Part shown: positions 43,601-53,731 of the stretch, piece by piece | Layout of the letters: every line of letters starts with the position of its first letter | How positions within the stretch are numbered: position 1 is the first letter of the stretch | Assembly: GCF_016239305.1 (NCBI RefSeq) | Contig: NZ_JAEHOQ010000012.1 | Span: 54,438-118,437 of the forward strand | Source: Proteus vulgaris | GTDB taxonomy: Bacteria; Pseudomonadota; Gammaproteobacteria; Enterobacterales; Enterobacteriaceae | Length of the DNA: 64,000 nucleotides | Reading direction: 5' to 3' | The notes under the pieces: generated by a model | Databases searched by the model: none | Told to the model about the DNA's origin: nothing | The model's input: only the letters and a program-made list of their open reading frames with translations | Translations under genes and position numbers: made by a program

Positions 43601-45892
43601 TTAAATTTTACACGCGCCGCCTTCACAATCTGAATCTTCCGTCTCAACGACTTCTTCCAGATCACCCTGTACATCATCTGCACCATCACGGGTGTTGTGA
43701 TAATAAAGTGTTTTTACACCATATTTGTAAGCGAGCAGCAAATCTTTCAGCAGTTGGTTCATTGGAACCTTACCGCTAGGGAAACGAGTAGGATCGTAGT
43801 TAGTATTCGCTGAAATCGCTTGGTCAACGAATTTTTGCATAATGCCCACTAACTGCAAGTAACCTTCAATACTTGGCATTTGCCACAGTAATTCATAAGC
43901 GCCTTTCAAACGCTCATACTCAGGAACCACTTGACGTAAAATACCGTCTTTAGAGGCTTTGATACTGATATAACCACGTGGTGGTTCGATACCATTGGTT
44001 GCATTCGAAATCTGTGAAGAGGTTTCTGATGGCATCAGTGCAGACAATGTTGAGTTACGTAAACCGTGCTCTTTAATGTCTTTGCGTAGGCCTTCCCAGT
44101 CGTAATGTAAAGGTTCTTTTGTCAGGATATCTAATGATTTTTTATAGGTATCAATAGGTAAAATACCTTCAGCATAAGTGGTTTCATTAAACCATGGGCA
44201 CGCGCCTTGTTCTTTTGCTAATTCATTAGATGCTTTTAATAAATAGTATTGAATTGCTTCAAATGCACGATGAGTTAAGTTATTTGCACTACCGTCAGAG
44301 TAGCGAACACCGTGTTTTGCTAAGTAATAAGCAAAGTTAATAACACCAATACCTAAGGTACGACGGCCCATTGCACCTTGTTTAGCCGCTAAGATCGGAT
44401 AATCTTGGTAATCTAATAACGCATCCAGTGAGCGAACAGCTAAACGAGCTAGCTCCTCTAAATCATCAAGATTTTCAATTGCACCTAAGTTAAAGGCCGA
44501 TAAGGTGCAGAGTGCAATTTCACCATTAGGATCTTTAATATCATTCAATGGTTTAGTTGGCAGTGCAATTTCTAAACACAGGTTTGATTGGCGGATAGGT
44601 GCAATAGCCGGATCAAACGGGCTGTGTGTATTACAGTGGTCAACGTTTTGAATGTAAATACGACCTGTTGATGCACGTTCTTGCATCATTAATGAAAATA
44701 ACTCAACCGCTTTAACTTGTTTTTGGCGGATGCTCTTATCTTTTTCATATTGTACATATAAGCGTTCAAATTCATCTTGATCGGCAAAGAAGGCATCATA
44801 TAAACCTGGAACATCAGAAGGGCTAAATAAAGTAATATCTTGACCTTTGATTAAACGCTCATACATTAATTTGTTTAATTGTACGCCGTAATCTAAATGA
44901 CGAACACGGTTATCATCAACACCACGGTTGTTTTTCAGTACCAGAAGGCTTTCAACTTCTAAATGCCATAATGGATAAAACAGTGTGGCTGCACCACCTC
45001 GAACACCGCCTTGTGAGCAAGATTTCACCGCAGTTTGGAAGTGTTTATAGAAAGGAATACAACCTGTATGGAATGCTTCGCCATTACGAATAGCACTGCC
45101 TAATGCACGAATACGACCTGCATTAATACCAATACCCGCACGTTGAGAAACGTATTTTACAATAGCGCTTGATGTCGCATTGATAGAGTCAAGGCTATCG
45201 TCACACTCAATTAATACACAAGAGCTAAATTGACGAGTTGGTGTTCTGACGCCAGCCATAATTGGCGTTGGTAATGAGATTTTAAAAGTAGAAATCGCAT
45301 TATAAAAGCGTTCGATATAGTCCATACGTGTTGCTTGTGGATAACGGGAGAACAAGCAAGCTGCAACTAAAACATATAAAAATTGTGCACTTTCGTAAAT
45401 TTCACCGGTAATGCGGTTTTGAACGAAATATTTACCTTCTAGCTGTTTAACTGCTGCATAAGAGAAGTTCATATCACGTTGATGAACAATAAAATTATTC
45501 ATCTGTTCAAATTCTTCTTGGGTGTAATCTTCAAGAAGATGACGGTCGTATTTACCTAGATCAACTAATTTTTTAACGTGTTCATAGAGCGTTGGTGGCT
45601 CAAATTGGCCATAGGCTTTTTTGCGTAAGTTAAATACGGCAAGACGGGCAGCAAGATATTGATAATCAGGAGTTTCACCTGAAATTAAATCTGCAGCAGC
45701 TTTTACCAGAGTTTCATGGATATCAGCAGTTTTGATACCATCATAAAACTGAATCTGAGAACGTAGTTCAACTTGAGATACAGAGACATTTTCTAGACCT
45801 TCAGCGGCCCAGGCAATTACACGGTGAATTTTGTCTAAGTCAATGCGTTCTTTATGACCATCACGTTTTGTGACAAGCAGGCTGTGATTCAT
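43601..45892 (-). CDS. nrdA: Ribonucleotide reductase class Ia, alpha subunit
   Basis: Catalytic R1 subunit that reduces ribonucleoside diphosphates. 763 residues (E. coli 761). An N-terminal ATP-cone ([20 protein letters not shown]) carries the activity site. Active-site Cys residues lie in [27 protein letters not shown] and [11 protein letters not shown], and the C-terminal shuttle pair in [12 protein letters not shown] DnaA box and NrdR-like box lie upstream. Confidence 0.97.
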   Translation of the reverse strand: MNHSLLVTKRDGHKERIDLDKIHRVIAWAAEGLENVSVSQVELRSQIQFYDGIKTADIHETLVKAAADLISGETPDYQYLAARLAVFNLRKKAYGQFEPPTLYEHVKKLVDLGKYDRHLLEDYTQEEFEQMNNFIVHQRDMNFSYAAVKQLEGKYFVQNRITGEIYESAQFLYVLVAACLFSRYPQATRMDYIERFYNAISTFKISLPTPIMAGVRTPTRQFSSCVLIECDDSLDSINATSSAIVKYVSQRAGIGINAGRIRALGSAIRNGEAFHTGCIPFYKHFQTAVKSCSQGGVRGGAATLFYPLWHLEVESLLVLKNNRGVDDNRVRHLDYGVQLNKLMYERLIKGQDITLFSPSDVPGLYDAFFADQDEFERLYVQYEKDKSIRQKQVKAVELFSLMMQERASTGRIYIQNVDHCNTHSPFDPAIAPIRQSNLCLEIALPTKPLNDIKDPNGEIALCTLSAFNLGAIENLDDLEELARLAVRSLDALLDYQDYPILAAKQGAMGRRTLGIGVINFAYYLAKHGVRYSDGSANNLTHRAFEAIQYYLLKASNELAKEQGACPWFNETTYAEGILPIDTYKKSLDILTKEPLHYDWEGLRKDIKEHGLRNSTLSALMPSETSSQISNATNGIEPPRGYISIKASKDGILRQVVPEYERLKGAYELLWQMPSIEGYLQLVGIMQKFVDQAISANTNYDPTRFPSGKVPMNQLLKDLLLAYKYGVKTLYYHNTRDGADDVQGDLEEVVETEDSDCEGGACKI

Positions 45893-46000
45893 GAGCGATG
45901 CACCTTTCTTGCATTAGTGCTACCTGAAATTTTATACCGCAAAAAAACGCTCCCGATGACAATGAGTGTCAAGGAGTCTTGTGGTGTGAAATTTAAGGAA

Positions 46001-46016
46001 ACACAATATATAGGGG
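46001..46016. promoter_or_regulatory. Candidate NrdR box upstream of nrdA
   Basis: ACACAATATATAGGGG resembles the NrdR consensus half (ACACwATATATw...). In E. coli two such boxes sit near nrdA about three helical turns apart. A possible weaker partner (AACAAGATAAAGG) starts at about 46034, a little over 30 bases away. The second box is uncertain. Confidence 0.55.
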
Positions 46017-46086
46017 TTGGTTCAAATTGTGATAACAAGATAAAGGTAATTGAGAGATTGATCAAGTGTACAAATCTGATTGTTTC

Positions 46087-46095
46087 TGTGGATAA
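46087..46095 (+). promoter_or_regulatory. DnaA box upstream of nrdA
   Basis: TGTGGATAA is the complement of the consensus DnaA box TTATCCACA with no mismatch. DnaA is known to act at the nrdAB promoter in E. coli, tying dNTP supply to replication initiation. Confidence 0.65.
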
Positions 46096-46240
46096 ATAGG
46101 GGATAAATTTTTTAATAACTGCCCGTACCCTGCATAAATACAGGCAGTAAGAAACTCAAATTCAAGTGACAATGATGTAAAGTCAATTTTAAAAAATGTG
46201 ATCGTTTGATGTTTTATTAAACCAAATCAAACTTTCAGTT

Positions 46241-46978
46241 TCACGAATTCGAGTTATGTATCGATTGTGTGTGTACCATATAATTCACATCGACGTTTGG
46301 CGCTAATCGGAATTTGTCAGTGATTGGGTTATAATGTAAGCCAATCATATTTTTGCTACGTAAGGCTGTTTCATCAACCCAACTGAGCAGTTCTGATGGA
46401 CGAATAAACTTATTAGCATCATGTGTGCCTTTAGGTACCATATTTAGAATATACTCCGCACCTACCACCAGCATTAGCCATGCTTTTTTATTACGGTTAA
46501 TGGTCGAAAAGAAAACATGTCCACCGGGTTTTACCAATTTTGCACAGGCTCTTACGACAGAAGAGGGATCTGGAACGTGTTCTAACATCTCCATACAGGT
46601 AACAACATCGTAAGTTTGTGGGTTTTCATTTGCATGGTTTTCAACGGTATCTTGAATGTAAGTCACAGGAATACCTGACTCTAATGAGTGCAAGCGTGCA
46701 ACTTGTAATGGCTCTGTGCCCATATCAAGGCCAGTAACTTCGGCACCGACACACGCCATACTTTCAGATAAAATACCGCCACCACAGCCAACATCGAGGA
46801 CTTTTTTTCCAAATAAGCCGTCAGCGCGTTCTTGGATATAGTTAAGTCTTAGTGGGTTTATACGGTGTAATGGTTTAAATTCACCTTCAAGATCCCACCA
46901 GCGTGACGCGACGCTTTCAAACTTGTCGATTTCATGCTGATCCACGTTAGCATGTAAAGAGGTTGTTTTATCATTCAT
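46241..46978 (-). CDS. ubiG: Ubiquinone biosynthesis O-methyltransferase UbiG
   Basis: SAM-dependent methyltransferase that carries out both O-methylation steps of ubiquinone synthesis. 245 residues (E. coli 240). [29 protein letters not shown] is the family N-terminal block; SAM motif I is [16 protein letters not shown] and the post-motif segment is [13 protein letters not shown]. It is divergent from gyrA, as in E. coli. Confidence 0.95.
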   Translation of the reverse strand: MNDKTTSLHANVDQHEIDKFESVASRWWDLEGEFKPLHRINPLRLNYIQERADGLFGKKVLDVGCGGGILSESMACVGAEVTGLDMGTEPLQVARLHSLESGIPVTYIQDTVENHANENPQTYDVVTCMEMLEHVPDPSSVVRACAKLVKPGGHVFFSTINRNKKAWLMLVVGAEYILNMVPKGTHDANKFIRPSELLSWVDETALRSKNMIGLHYNPITDKFRLAPNVDVNYMVHTQSIHNSNS

Positions 46979-47081
46979 CAGAAAGTATTACTCCTATTTT
47001 CATATTGCCATGATTCTACCAACGTTAGACGGTGAAATCGAAGAGAATAGCGAAAGGATCATTAATTTAGTTGTTTCCTTT

Positions 47082-47110
47082 TTCCAAAAATTGGCGATTT
47101 GTGGTATAGT
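47082..47110 (+). promoter_or_regulatory. Probable gyrA promoter
   Basis: TATAGT at 47105-47110 with a weak TTCCAA 17 bases upstream (47082-47087) and GTGG directly before the -10. It lies 41 bases before the gyrA ATG. A weak -35 would fit a supercoiling-sensitive gyrase promoter, but this is a judgement by eye. Confidence 0.4.
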
Positions 47111-47150
47111 TCTAAACCTTTGAATCCGTAGTATGAGGGACAGTGGCTCC

Positions 47151-49781
47151 ATGAGCGACATTGCCAGAGAAATCACACCAGTTAATATCGAAGAAGAGCT
47201 GAAAAGCTCATATTTGGATTATGCGATGTCTGTTATTGTAGGACGCGCATTACCCGATGTTCGAGACGGACTGAAGCCAGTACACCGCCGAGTTCTTTTC
47301 GCGATGAATGTACTAGGAAACGATTGGAATAAACCTTATAAAAAATCAGCCCGTGTTGTTGGGGATGTTATTGGTAAATATCACCCGCACGGTGACAGTG
47401 CTGTTTATGAAACGATTGTTCGTTTAGCACAGCCTTTTTCTATGCGCTACATGTTGGTTGACGGGCAGGGTAACTTCGGGTCAGTTGATGGTGACTCGGC
47501 GGCTGCAATGCGTTATACCGAAGTTCGTATGGCGAAAATCGCCCATGAACTGCTGGCGGATTTGGAAAAAGAAACGGTTGATTTTGTTCCTAACTATGAC
47601 GGAACAGAACATATTCCGGCAGTTATGCCAACCCGAGTTCCAAACTTGCTAGTCAATGGTTCATCAGGGATTGCGGTGGGGATGGCAACAAACATTCCGC
47701 CACATAACCTAGGCGAAGTTATTGATGGCTGTCTTGCTTATGTTGATAACGAAGACATCACTATTGAAGAGTTGATGGAACATATCACGGGGCCTGATTT
47801 CCCGACTGCCGCTATTATTAATGGTCGCAGAGGAATTTTAGATGCTTACCGTACTGGTCGCGGAAAAATTTATATCCGTGCTCAGGCTGATATTGAAACT
47901 GATGAGAAAACCGGTCGCGAAACAATTATCGTAACGGAAATTCCTTATCAGGTGAATAAAGCGCGTTTAATTGAAAAAATAGCAGAGCTTGTTAAAGATA
48001 AACGCATTGAAGGTATCAGCGGATTACGTGATGAGTCTGATAAAGACGGCATGCGTATTGTTGTTGAAATTAAACGTGATGCTGTGGGTGAAGTGGTATT
48101 AAATCACTTATTCTCACAAACACAAATGCAGGTTTCTTTCGGTATTAATATGGTTGCGCTTCACCAAGGTCAGCCAAAACTATTAAATCTAAAAGAAATT
48201 ATTTCTGCTTTTATTCGTCACCGTCGTGAAGTCGTTACTCGTCGTACTATTTACGAATTACGCAAAGCGCGTGACCGTGCTCATATATTAGAAGCATTGG
48301 CTGTTGCATTGGCGAATATTGACCCTGTTATTGAAATGATCCGCCAAGCATCAAACCCAGCAGAAGCAAAAGCCGCATTAATTGCACAGCCTTGGGATTT
48401 AGGTAGTGTTTCTACTATGTTAGAGCGTGCTGGTGACAGTAATGTTGCTCGCCCTGAATGGTTAGAACCACAATATGGTGTGCATGACGGTAAATACTAT
48501 CTTACAGAACAACAAGCTCAAGCTATTTTGGATCTGCGTTTGCAGAAACTAACCGGCCTTGAACATGAAAAACTGTTAGATGAATACCGTGACTTATTGC
48601 TTCAAATTGCTGAATTATTGCATATCTTAAGAAGCCCTGAGCGTTTGATGGAAGTCATTCGAGAAGAGCTAAATGCGATTAAAGATCAATATAACGATCC
48701 ACGTCGTACTGAGATCACTGAGAATACAGCGGATATTAATATCGAAGACCTGATCAATGAAGAAAATGTGGTTGTTACACTTTCTCATCAAGGCTACGTT
48801 AAATATCAGCCACTTACCGATTACGAAGCACAACGTCGTGGCGGTAAAGGTAAGTCAGCAGCAAGAATTAAAGAAGAAGACTTTATTGATCGCCTGCTGG
48901 TGGCTAACACCCATGACACCATATTATGTTTCTCAAGCCGTGGTCGTCTCTATTGGATGAAAGTTTACCAGTTACCAGAAGCAAGTCGTGGTGCTCGTGG
49001 CCGTCCGATTATCAACTTATTACCTCTTGAACAAAATGAACGTATTACGGCTATATTGCCAGTGAGAGAGTATGAAGAAGGTAAGTTTGTCTTTATGGCA
49101 ACGGCAAGCGGTACAGTGAAGAAAACACCTCTACAAGATTTCAGCCGTCCTCGTAGCGCAGGTATTATCGCAGTCAACTTAAATGAAGGCGATGAGCTAA
49201 TTGGTGTTGACTTAACTGATAGCACGAACGAAGTTATGCTGTTCTCTGCTGATGGTAAAGTGGTCCGCTTTGCAGAAGATTGTGTTCGTCCAATGGGTCG
49301 TACTGCGACAGGTGTTCGTGGTATGAAACTGAGTGATGACGACAAAGTCGTTTCTCTGATCATTCCTCGTGGTGACGGTAATATTTTAACTGTCACTGAA
49401 AATGGTTATGGTAAACGAACTGCACAAAACGAGTACCCAACGAAGAATCGTGCTACACAAGGCGTTATCTCTATTAAAGTGAGTGAGCGTAACGGTAAAG
49501 TGGTAGGTGCAATTCAAGTTGAAGAAACTGACCAAATTATGATGATCACCAATGCAGGTACATTAGTTCGTACTCGTGTTTCAGAGGTCAGCATTGTTGG
49601 ACGTAATACACAAGGTGTTACCTTAATTCGTACAACAGAAGATGAGTTGGTTGTTGGCTTGCAACGTGTTGAAGATGAAGATGATGCATTAGATGATGAT
49701 GAAGTTAATGAGGTTATTAACGAAGCATCACCTGAAGAGCCAGGATCAGATTTAACCGATGATGCAGCAGACGAAGAATAA
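47151..49781 (+). CDS. gyrA: DNA gyrase subunit A
   Basis: Type IIA topoisomerase subunit that cuts and rejoins DNA with the active-site Tyr122 (AMRYTEVRM). 876 residues from ATG 47151 (GAGGGA upstream; the frame is open from 47133). The quinolone-resistance region reads [14 protein letters not shown]: Ser83 and Glu87, the usual unmutated state in Proteus. The C-terminal beta-pinwheel has the GyrA-box [19 protein letters not shown] and ends in an acidic tail. A terminator follows at 49814. Confidence 0.97.
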   Translation: MSDIAREITPVNIEEELKSSYLDYAMSVIVGRALPDVRDGLKPVHRRVLFAMNVLGNDWNKPYKKSARVVGDVIGKYHPHGDSAVYETIVRLAQPFSMRYMLVDGQGNFGSVDGDSAAAMRYTEVRMAKIAHELLADLEKETVDFVPNYDGTEHIPAVMPTRVPNLLVNGSSGIAVGMATNIPPHNLGEVIDGCLAYVDNEDITIEELMEHITGPDFPTAAIINGRRGILDAYRTGRGKIYIRAQADIETDEKTGRETIIVTEIPYQVNKARLIEKIAELVKDKRIEGISGLRDESDKDGMRIVVEIKRDAVGEVVLNHLFSQTQMQVSFGINMVALHQGQPKLLNLKEIISAFIRHRREVVTRRTIYELRKARDRAHILEALAVALANIDPVIEMIRQASNPAEAKAALIAQPWDLGSVSTMLERAGDSNVARPEWLEPQYGVHDGKYYLTEQQAQAILDLRLQKLTGLEHEKLLDEYRDLLLQIAELLHILRSPERLMEVIREELNAIKDQYNDPRRTEITENTADINIEDLINEENVVVTLSHQGYVKYQPLTDYEAQRRGGKGKSAARIKEEDFIDRLLVANTHDTILCFSSRGRLYWMKVYQLPEASRGARGRPIINLLPLEQNERITAILPVREYEEGKFVFMATASGTVKKTPLQDFSRPRSAGIIAVNLNEGDELIGVDLTDSTNEVMLFSADGKVVRFAEDCVRPMGRTATGVRGMKLSDDDKVVSLIIPRGDGNILTVTENGYGKRTAQNEYPTKNRATQGVISIKVSERNGKVVGAIQVEETDQIMMITNAGTLVRTRVSEVSIVGRNTQGVTLIRTTEDELVVGLQRVEDEDDALDDDEVNEVINEASPEEPGSDLTDDAADEE

Positions 49782-49813
49782 TATTTATCATTATTGTGAT
49801 GTATAAATAAAAG

Positions 49814-49842
49814 AAAGCAGGCATAATTGCCTGCTTTTTTTA
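49814..49842 (+). terminator. Terminator after gyrA
   Basis: A perfect 10-bp stem (49814-49823 with 49828-49837), a 4-base loop and a T-run. Confidence 0.92.
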
Positions 49843-49973
49843 TGTGGTAGGATCAGTACATCATCAGAAATAATTATTCTGATGATAAAGATCATATTAT
49901 TCAGACATACAGTAACTTCTGCTAGAATAGAATAAGTTTCTTATGCGGTAGGAATATTGATTAGGGTGGTTGT

Positions 49974-52808
49974 TTGAGATATCTCTCGTCCTTTAAAACA
50001 TCGTTAAAAATTTCCCGCTACCTTTTTCGCGTATTAGGTATCATGTTGTGGGCGATGGGGGCATTATTAACAATGTTTTACCTCATCAATATCTTTAATG
50101 ATACAAAGTCAGATATTAGGCAAGAGTATAGTAATAACTACACTAATCTCCTCGGTTTTTTTCGACAAACTTCTGGCACCATCCGTGATTTACAATACCT
50201 CGCAGAACGTCATCAAGAGCAAATCAATTTAAATCCAGGTATAAAAAATTCATTATTTTATGAAGGACCATTTTCACTTCATAAACTCAATGAGGCTGCG
50301 GACTGTGAGTTATTTAAGGGACAAACCAACAACTATTTTCGTTCGTTTAACAGTATCTTATATTATTGGAAAGATAACACCCCTGCATTACAAGGGATAA
50401 ACCAAGTTTTCATGGTAGGTTCTCACAGTATGTGCATGATTAACTTCCCTTTACGTGCATCACCTGTAGATACTGAAATGTTGAAAAAGATGGTTTACGA
50501 AAATACGCGTAACTATATTAATCAACGGGCGCAAGGCAAAGAAGTTAATCAATACTGGATAGTTCCTGATGCAAAAGGGGATAGTGGCATTTTATATGTA
50601 ATGTCACCAGTTTATGCTTCAGGTAAATTCATTGGGTTAATTGGTATTGAAAGAGCAATTCGTCTTGAATATTTCTCTCCAGCCAAAGATAGAGTGATTT
50701 CTATCCATCTTCTAAATAGCAGAAACACCACAGTATTAAGCTATCCTGCAGAAAATAATTATCGTTCTATTAAGCAAGTTGCTGATGTAAGTGCACCCTA
50801 TTTTGGTTTTGACGAAGATTTCAGTGAACTAGTTGCAAAGCGAAAACTATTGCCATCCTCTTTTAGTGTGGTGTATTCATTACCACTGAAGCAAATTCTA
50901 AATGAATTTAAATTTACTATTTTTAATGCACTGATTTTAAATATTATTTCTGCCATTTTTATTTTTATTTTTGTGTGGATCTTCGAAAGGAAAATATTCT
51001 CACCAGCAGAAAATAACGCTTCCCGACTAGAAGAGCATGAACAGTTTAACCATAAAATTGTGGCATCAGCACCTGTCGGAATTAGTATTCTGAGAATTCG
51101 CGATGGCATGATCATTTTAAGTAACGAATTAGCACATAACTATTTTAGGTTACTCAGCCACAGTGATAAGCAAAATATTTTATCTATTATTGCTGAGAAA
51201 AGTAGCAATATGGTTGATGTAGTGACGAATAACCGTAATCACTTACAAATCAGTTTTGTTAATTCGCGTTATCAAAATGAAGATGTGGCTATCTGTGTTT
51301 TAGTGGATATTAGCGCTCGTGTCAAAATGGAACGTTCGCTACAAAATATGGCAACAGCGGCAGAACAAGCGAACCAAGCAAAATCAATGTTCTTAGCCAC
51401 GGTGAGTCATGAACTACGTACACCACTTTATGGCATTATTGGCAACTTAGAGTTATTACAATCCTTTACACAAAATGATGATACAAGTCGATTATTAAAA
51501 ACGATGGATAACTCCTCATCATTACTGCTAAAAATTATTAGTGATATTCTCGATTTCTCAAAAATTGAATCTAAACAGTTAAAAATTGAGATTAAACCGT
51601 TTAATTGTCGCCAAGTACTCTCTTTTGTTATTTCTAATTATTTACCTTTAATTGCGAAAAAAGATTTAGCGATCTACTGCTTTATCGAACCAGATGTGCC
51701 TAAAATTGTAAACAGTGATCCTGTTCGTGTACAACAGGTTATTTCTAATTTATTGAATAATAGTATTAAATTTACTACGACAGGATGTATTACTTTACAT
51801 CTTTATAAAGATGAGTATTACCTATATTTTGATATTCATGATACAGGACGAGGGATCGGTGAGAAGGCATTACATGAGCTTTTTGAACCATTTTTCCAAG
51901 TATCACAAAATACAGAAAGCGCATCCGAAGGTACAGGGTTAGGTTTAGCTATTTGTGAAAAGCTGATTAACTTAATGGATGGCGATATCAGCGTTGTTTC
52001 ACAAGAAAATATTGGCAGCCGATTTACAGTTCGAATACCACTTTATGGTGCGTTAGAAGAGAGTGAACTTGCTACCGAAAAGGATATTTATAAAGAGAGC
52101 ACTGTTCGTTGTTTTATTGATATCAAAAATCTTTATTTAGAAGGATTTATTGGGCGATATCTTAATTATTTTGGATTGAACTGCGAATTATTAACGGAAG
52201 AAACAACACTGTCTTCAACAGATTTTATTATTACGGACTATGATTATCCTAGAGCGCATCATTGCCAATTTATTAGGCTTAATGAGCATTACCTCGAGCC
52301 ATCCAAAAAAATAGCAGAGAACATATGGGTATGTAGTACTTATAAATTAAATGAATTAACAAAAATAATACTACAATTACCACAGAATAAAATTGAAGCA
52401 AATTGTGTTGATATGGTTGAGCTGAATACAGATTGCGGTTTACAAGCATTGACCATTTTGATTGTTGATGATCATCCTATAAATCGCTTATTGCTGACCG
52501 ATCAATTGAAAAAAATTGGTTTTAATACAGCAACCGCAGAGGATGGGTGTGATGCATTAGCCTATTTAGTGAAAAATCACATCGATATTATTCTGACTGA
52601 TGTCAATATGCCAAATATGAATGGTTATCAGCTTGCAACTCATATACGAGAAATGGGTAGTGATATGCCAGTAATTGGCGTAACAGCAAATGCAATAGCA
52701 GAAGAAAAGCAACGCTGTATTGATGCTGGAATGAATGATTGTGTGTCTAAACCTGTATCACTTTCTATTCTAAAAGAAGTTTTGGTAGGACATATACCGA
52801 AAAAATAG
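49974..52808 (+). CDS. rcsC: Hybrid sensor kinase RcsC
   Basis: Inner-membrane sensor that starts the Rcs phosphorelay (RcsC to RcsD to RcsB), controlling capsule, envelope stress and, in Proteus, swarming. 944 residues. Membrane helices at about 17-40 and 313-336 bracket a periplasmic domain. The HisKA site is His479 (ATVSHELRTPLYG), ATPase boxes are SNLLNNSIKF, DTGRGIG and GTGLGLAI, an RcsC-specific ABL domain follows, and the receiver has Asp876 (ILTDVNMPNMNGY). It starts at TTG 49974: the next residues RYLSSFKTSLK align with the E. coli N-terminus. It is convergent with rcsDB. Confidence 0.95.
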   Translation: MRYLSSFKTSLKISRYLFRVLGIMLWAMGALLTMFYLINIFNDTKSDIRQEYSNNYTNLLGFFRQTSGTIRDLQYLAERHQEQINLNPGIKNSLFYEGPFSLHKLNEAADCELFKGQTNNYFRSFNSILYYWKDNTPALQGINQVFMVGSHSMCMINFPLRASPVDTEMLKKMVYENTRNYINQRAQGKEVNQYWIVPDAKGDSGILYVMSPVYASGKFIGLIGIERAIRLEYFSPAKDRVISIHLLNSRNTTVLSYPAENNYRSIKQVADVSAPYFGFDEDFSELVAKRKLLPSSFSVVYSLPLKQILNEFKFTIFNALILNIISAIFIFIFVWIFERKIFSPAENNASRLEEHEQFNHKIVASAPVGISILRIRDGMIILSNELAHNYFRLLSHSDKQNILSIIAEKSSNMVDVVTNNRNHLQISFVNSRYQNEDVAICVLVDISARVKMERSLQNMATAAEQANQAKSMFLATVSHELRTPLYGIIGNLELLQSFTQNDDTSRLLKTMDNSSSLLLKIISDILDFSKIESKQLKIEIKPFNCRQVLSFVISNYLPLIAKKDLAIYCFIEPDVPKIVNSDPVRVQQVISNLLNNSIKFTTTGCITLHLYKDEYYLYFDIHDTGRGIGEKALHELFEPFFQVSQNTESASEGTGLGLAICEKLINLMDGDISVVSQENIGSRFTVRIPLYGALEESELATEKDIYKESTVRCFIDIKNLYLEGFIGRYLNYFGLNCELLTEETTLSSTDFIITDYDYPRAHHCQFIRLNEHYLEPSKKIAENIWVCSTYKLNELTKIILQLPQNKIEANCVDMVELNTDCGLQALTILIVDDHPINRLLLTDQLKKIGFNTATAEDGCDALAYLVKNHIDIILTDVNMPNMNGYQLATHIREMGSDMPVIGVTANAIAEEKQRCIDAGMNDCVSKPVSLSILKEVLVGHIPKK

Positions 52809-53003
52809 TTTACATAGTCATCATAAAAATGAACAAATAAGAACAATGTTAATTGTACGGATAAGATAGACATAAAGAATGATACCGTAAGCAACACATC
52901 CTATAGGTTCTAGGGCATTATCAGATAAAAGATGAGTGTTAGGTTATGTTACATCGGTTTGGTGCTTAGTGGGTGGGATATTGCGATAAAATAAAGACAA
53001 AAA

Positions 53004-53036
53004 GCAGAGAAGCTCCCAAAATAGGTTGAGCTTCCT
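53004..53036. terminator. Terminator between convergent rcsC and rcsB
   Basis: A 7-bp stem (53009-53015 with 53028-53034). On the minus strand it is followed by CTGCTTTTTG, so it mainly serves rcsB; 200 bases of plain AT-rich DNA separate it from the rcsC stop. Confidence 0.7.
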
Positions 53037-53072
53037 GATTTTATCGGTATTACAAACGGTCGATTGAAAAGA

Positions 53073-53729
53073 TTAATCTGGGCCGTTAATTTCTTTATCA
53101 ATAGTTACGGATGATAAGTAATTAAGTAATGCAATATCATTATCAACACCCAGTTTCATCATTGCTGATTTTTTCTGGCTACTAATTGTTTTAATACTAC
53201 GATTAAGTTTTTTTGCGATCTCAGTTACGAGAAAGCCTTCAGCAAATAATCTCAGTACTTCACTTTCTTTAGGTGATAAACGTTTATCGCCATAACCATT
53301 TGCATTTACTTTCTCAAGTAGTTTCGCGACACTTTCAGGCATAAATTTCTTGCCTTTTTGCAACGCAGCCAATGCTTTTGGTAGATCCGTTGGAGCACCT
53401 TGTTTAAGTACAATACCTTCAATTTCAAGATCAAGGACAGCACTTAAAATAGCAGGGTTGTTATTCATGGTAAGCACAATAATCGACAAATTCGGGTAAT
53501 GTCTTTTGATGTACTTAATTAGCGTAATACCATCACCATACTTATCCCCAGGCATAGATAAGTCAGTAATTAAAGCATCTGCATTTAACTTAGGTAAGTT
53601 GTTGATAAGTGAAGTTGAATCTTCAAATTCACCGACAACATTGACCCATTCAATTTGTTCTAAAGATTTACGAATACCGAATAAAACGATTGGGTGATCA
53701 TCGGCAATAATAATATTAAGGTTATTCAT
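53073..53729 (-). CDS. rcsB: Response regulator RcsB
   Basis: NarL/FixJ-type regulator of 218 residues (E. coli 216). The receiver has acidic DD at 10-11, phospho-acceptor Asp56 (LITDLSMPGD) and a Lys near 109. The LuxR-type HTH at about 150-205 reads LSPKESEVLRLFAEGFLVTEIAKKLNRSIKTISSQKKSAMMKLG. It begins two bases after the rcsD stop. Confidence 0.96.
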   Translation of the reverse strand: MNNLNIIIADDHPIVLFGIRKSLEQIEWVNVVGEFEDSTSLINNLPKLNADALITDLSMPGDKYGDGITLIKYIKRHYPNLSIIVLTMNNNPAILSAVLDLEIEGIVLKQGAPTDLPKALAALQKGKKFMPESVAKLLEKVNANGYGDKRLSPKESEVLRLFAEGFLVTEIAKKLNRSIKTISSQKKSAMMKLGVDNDIALLNYLSSVTIDKEINGPD

Positions 53730-53731
53730 GT

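Larger units (their letters stand above)
45893..46240 (-). promoter_or_regulatory. nrdA promoter region
   Basis: 348 bases between ubiG and nrdA, both on the minus strand. No gene is called. A NrdR-like box (46001-46016) and a DnaA box (46087-46095) are listed separately, matching the known double control of enterobacterial nrdAB by NrdR and DnaA. Confidence 0.6.

Noticed and set aside
45854..46099. 81-codon plus-strand frame across the nrdA start and promoter
   Set aside because: It overlaps the nrdA start region on the opposite strand and the DnaA/NrdR sites, and resembles no known protein.
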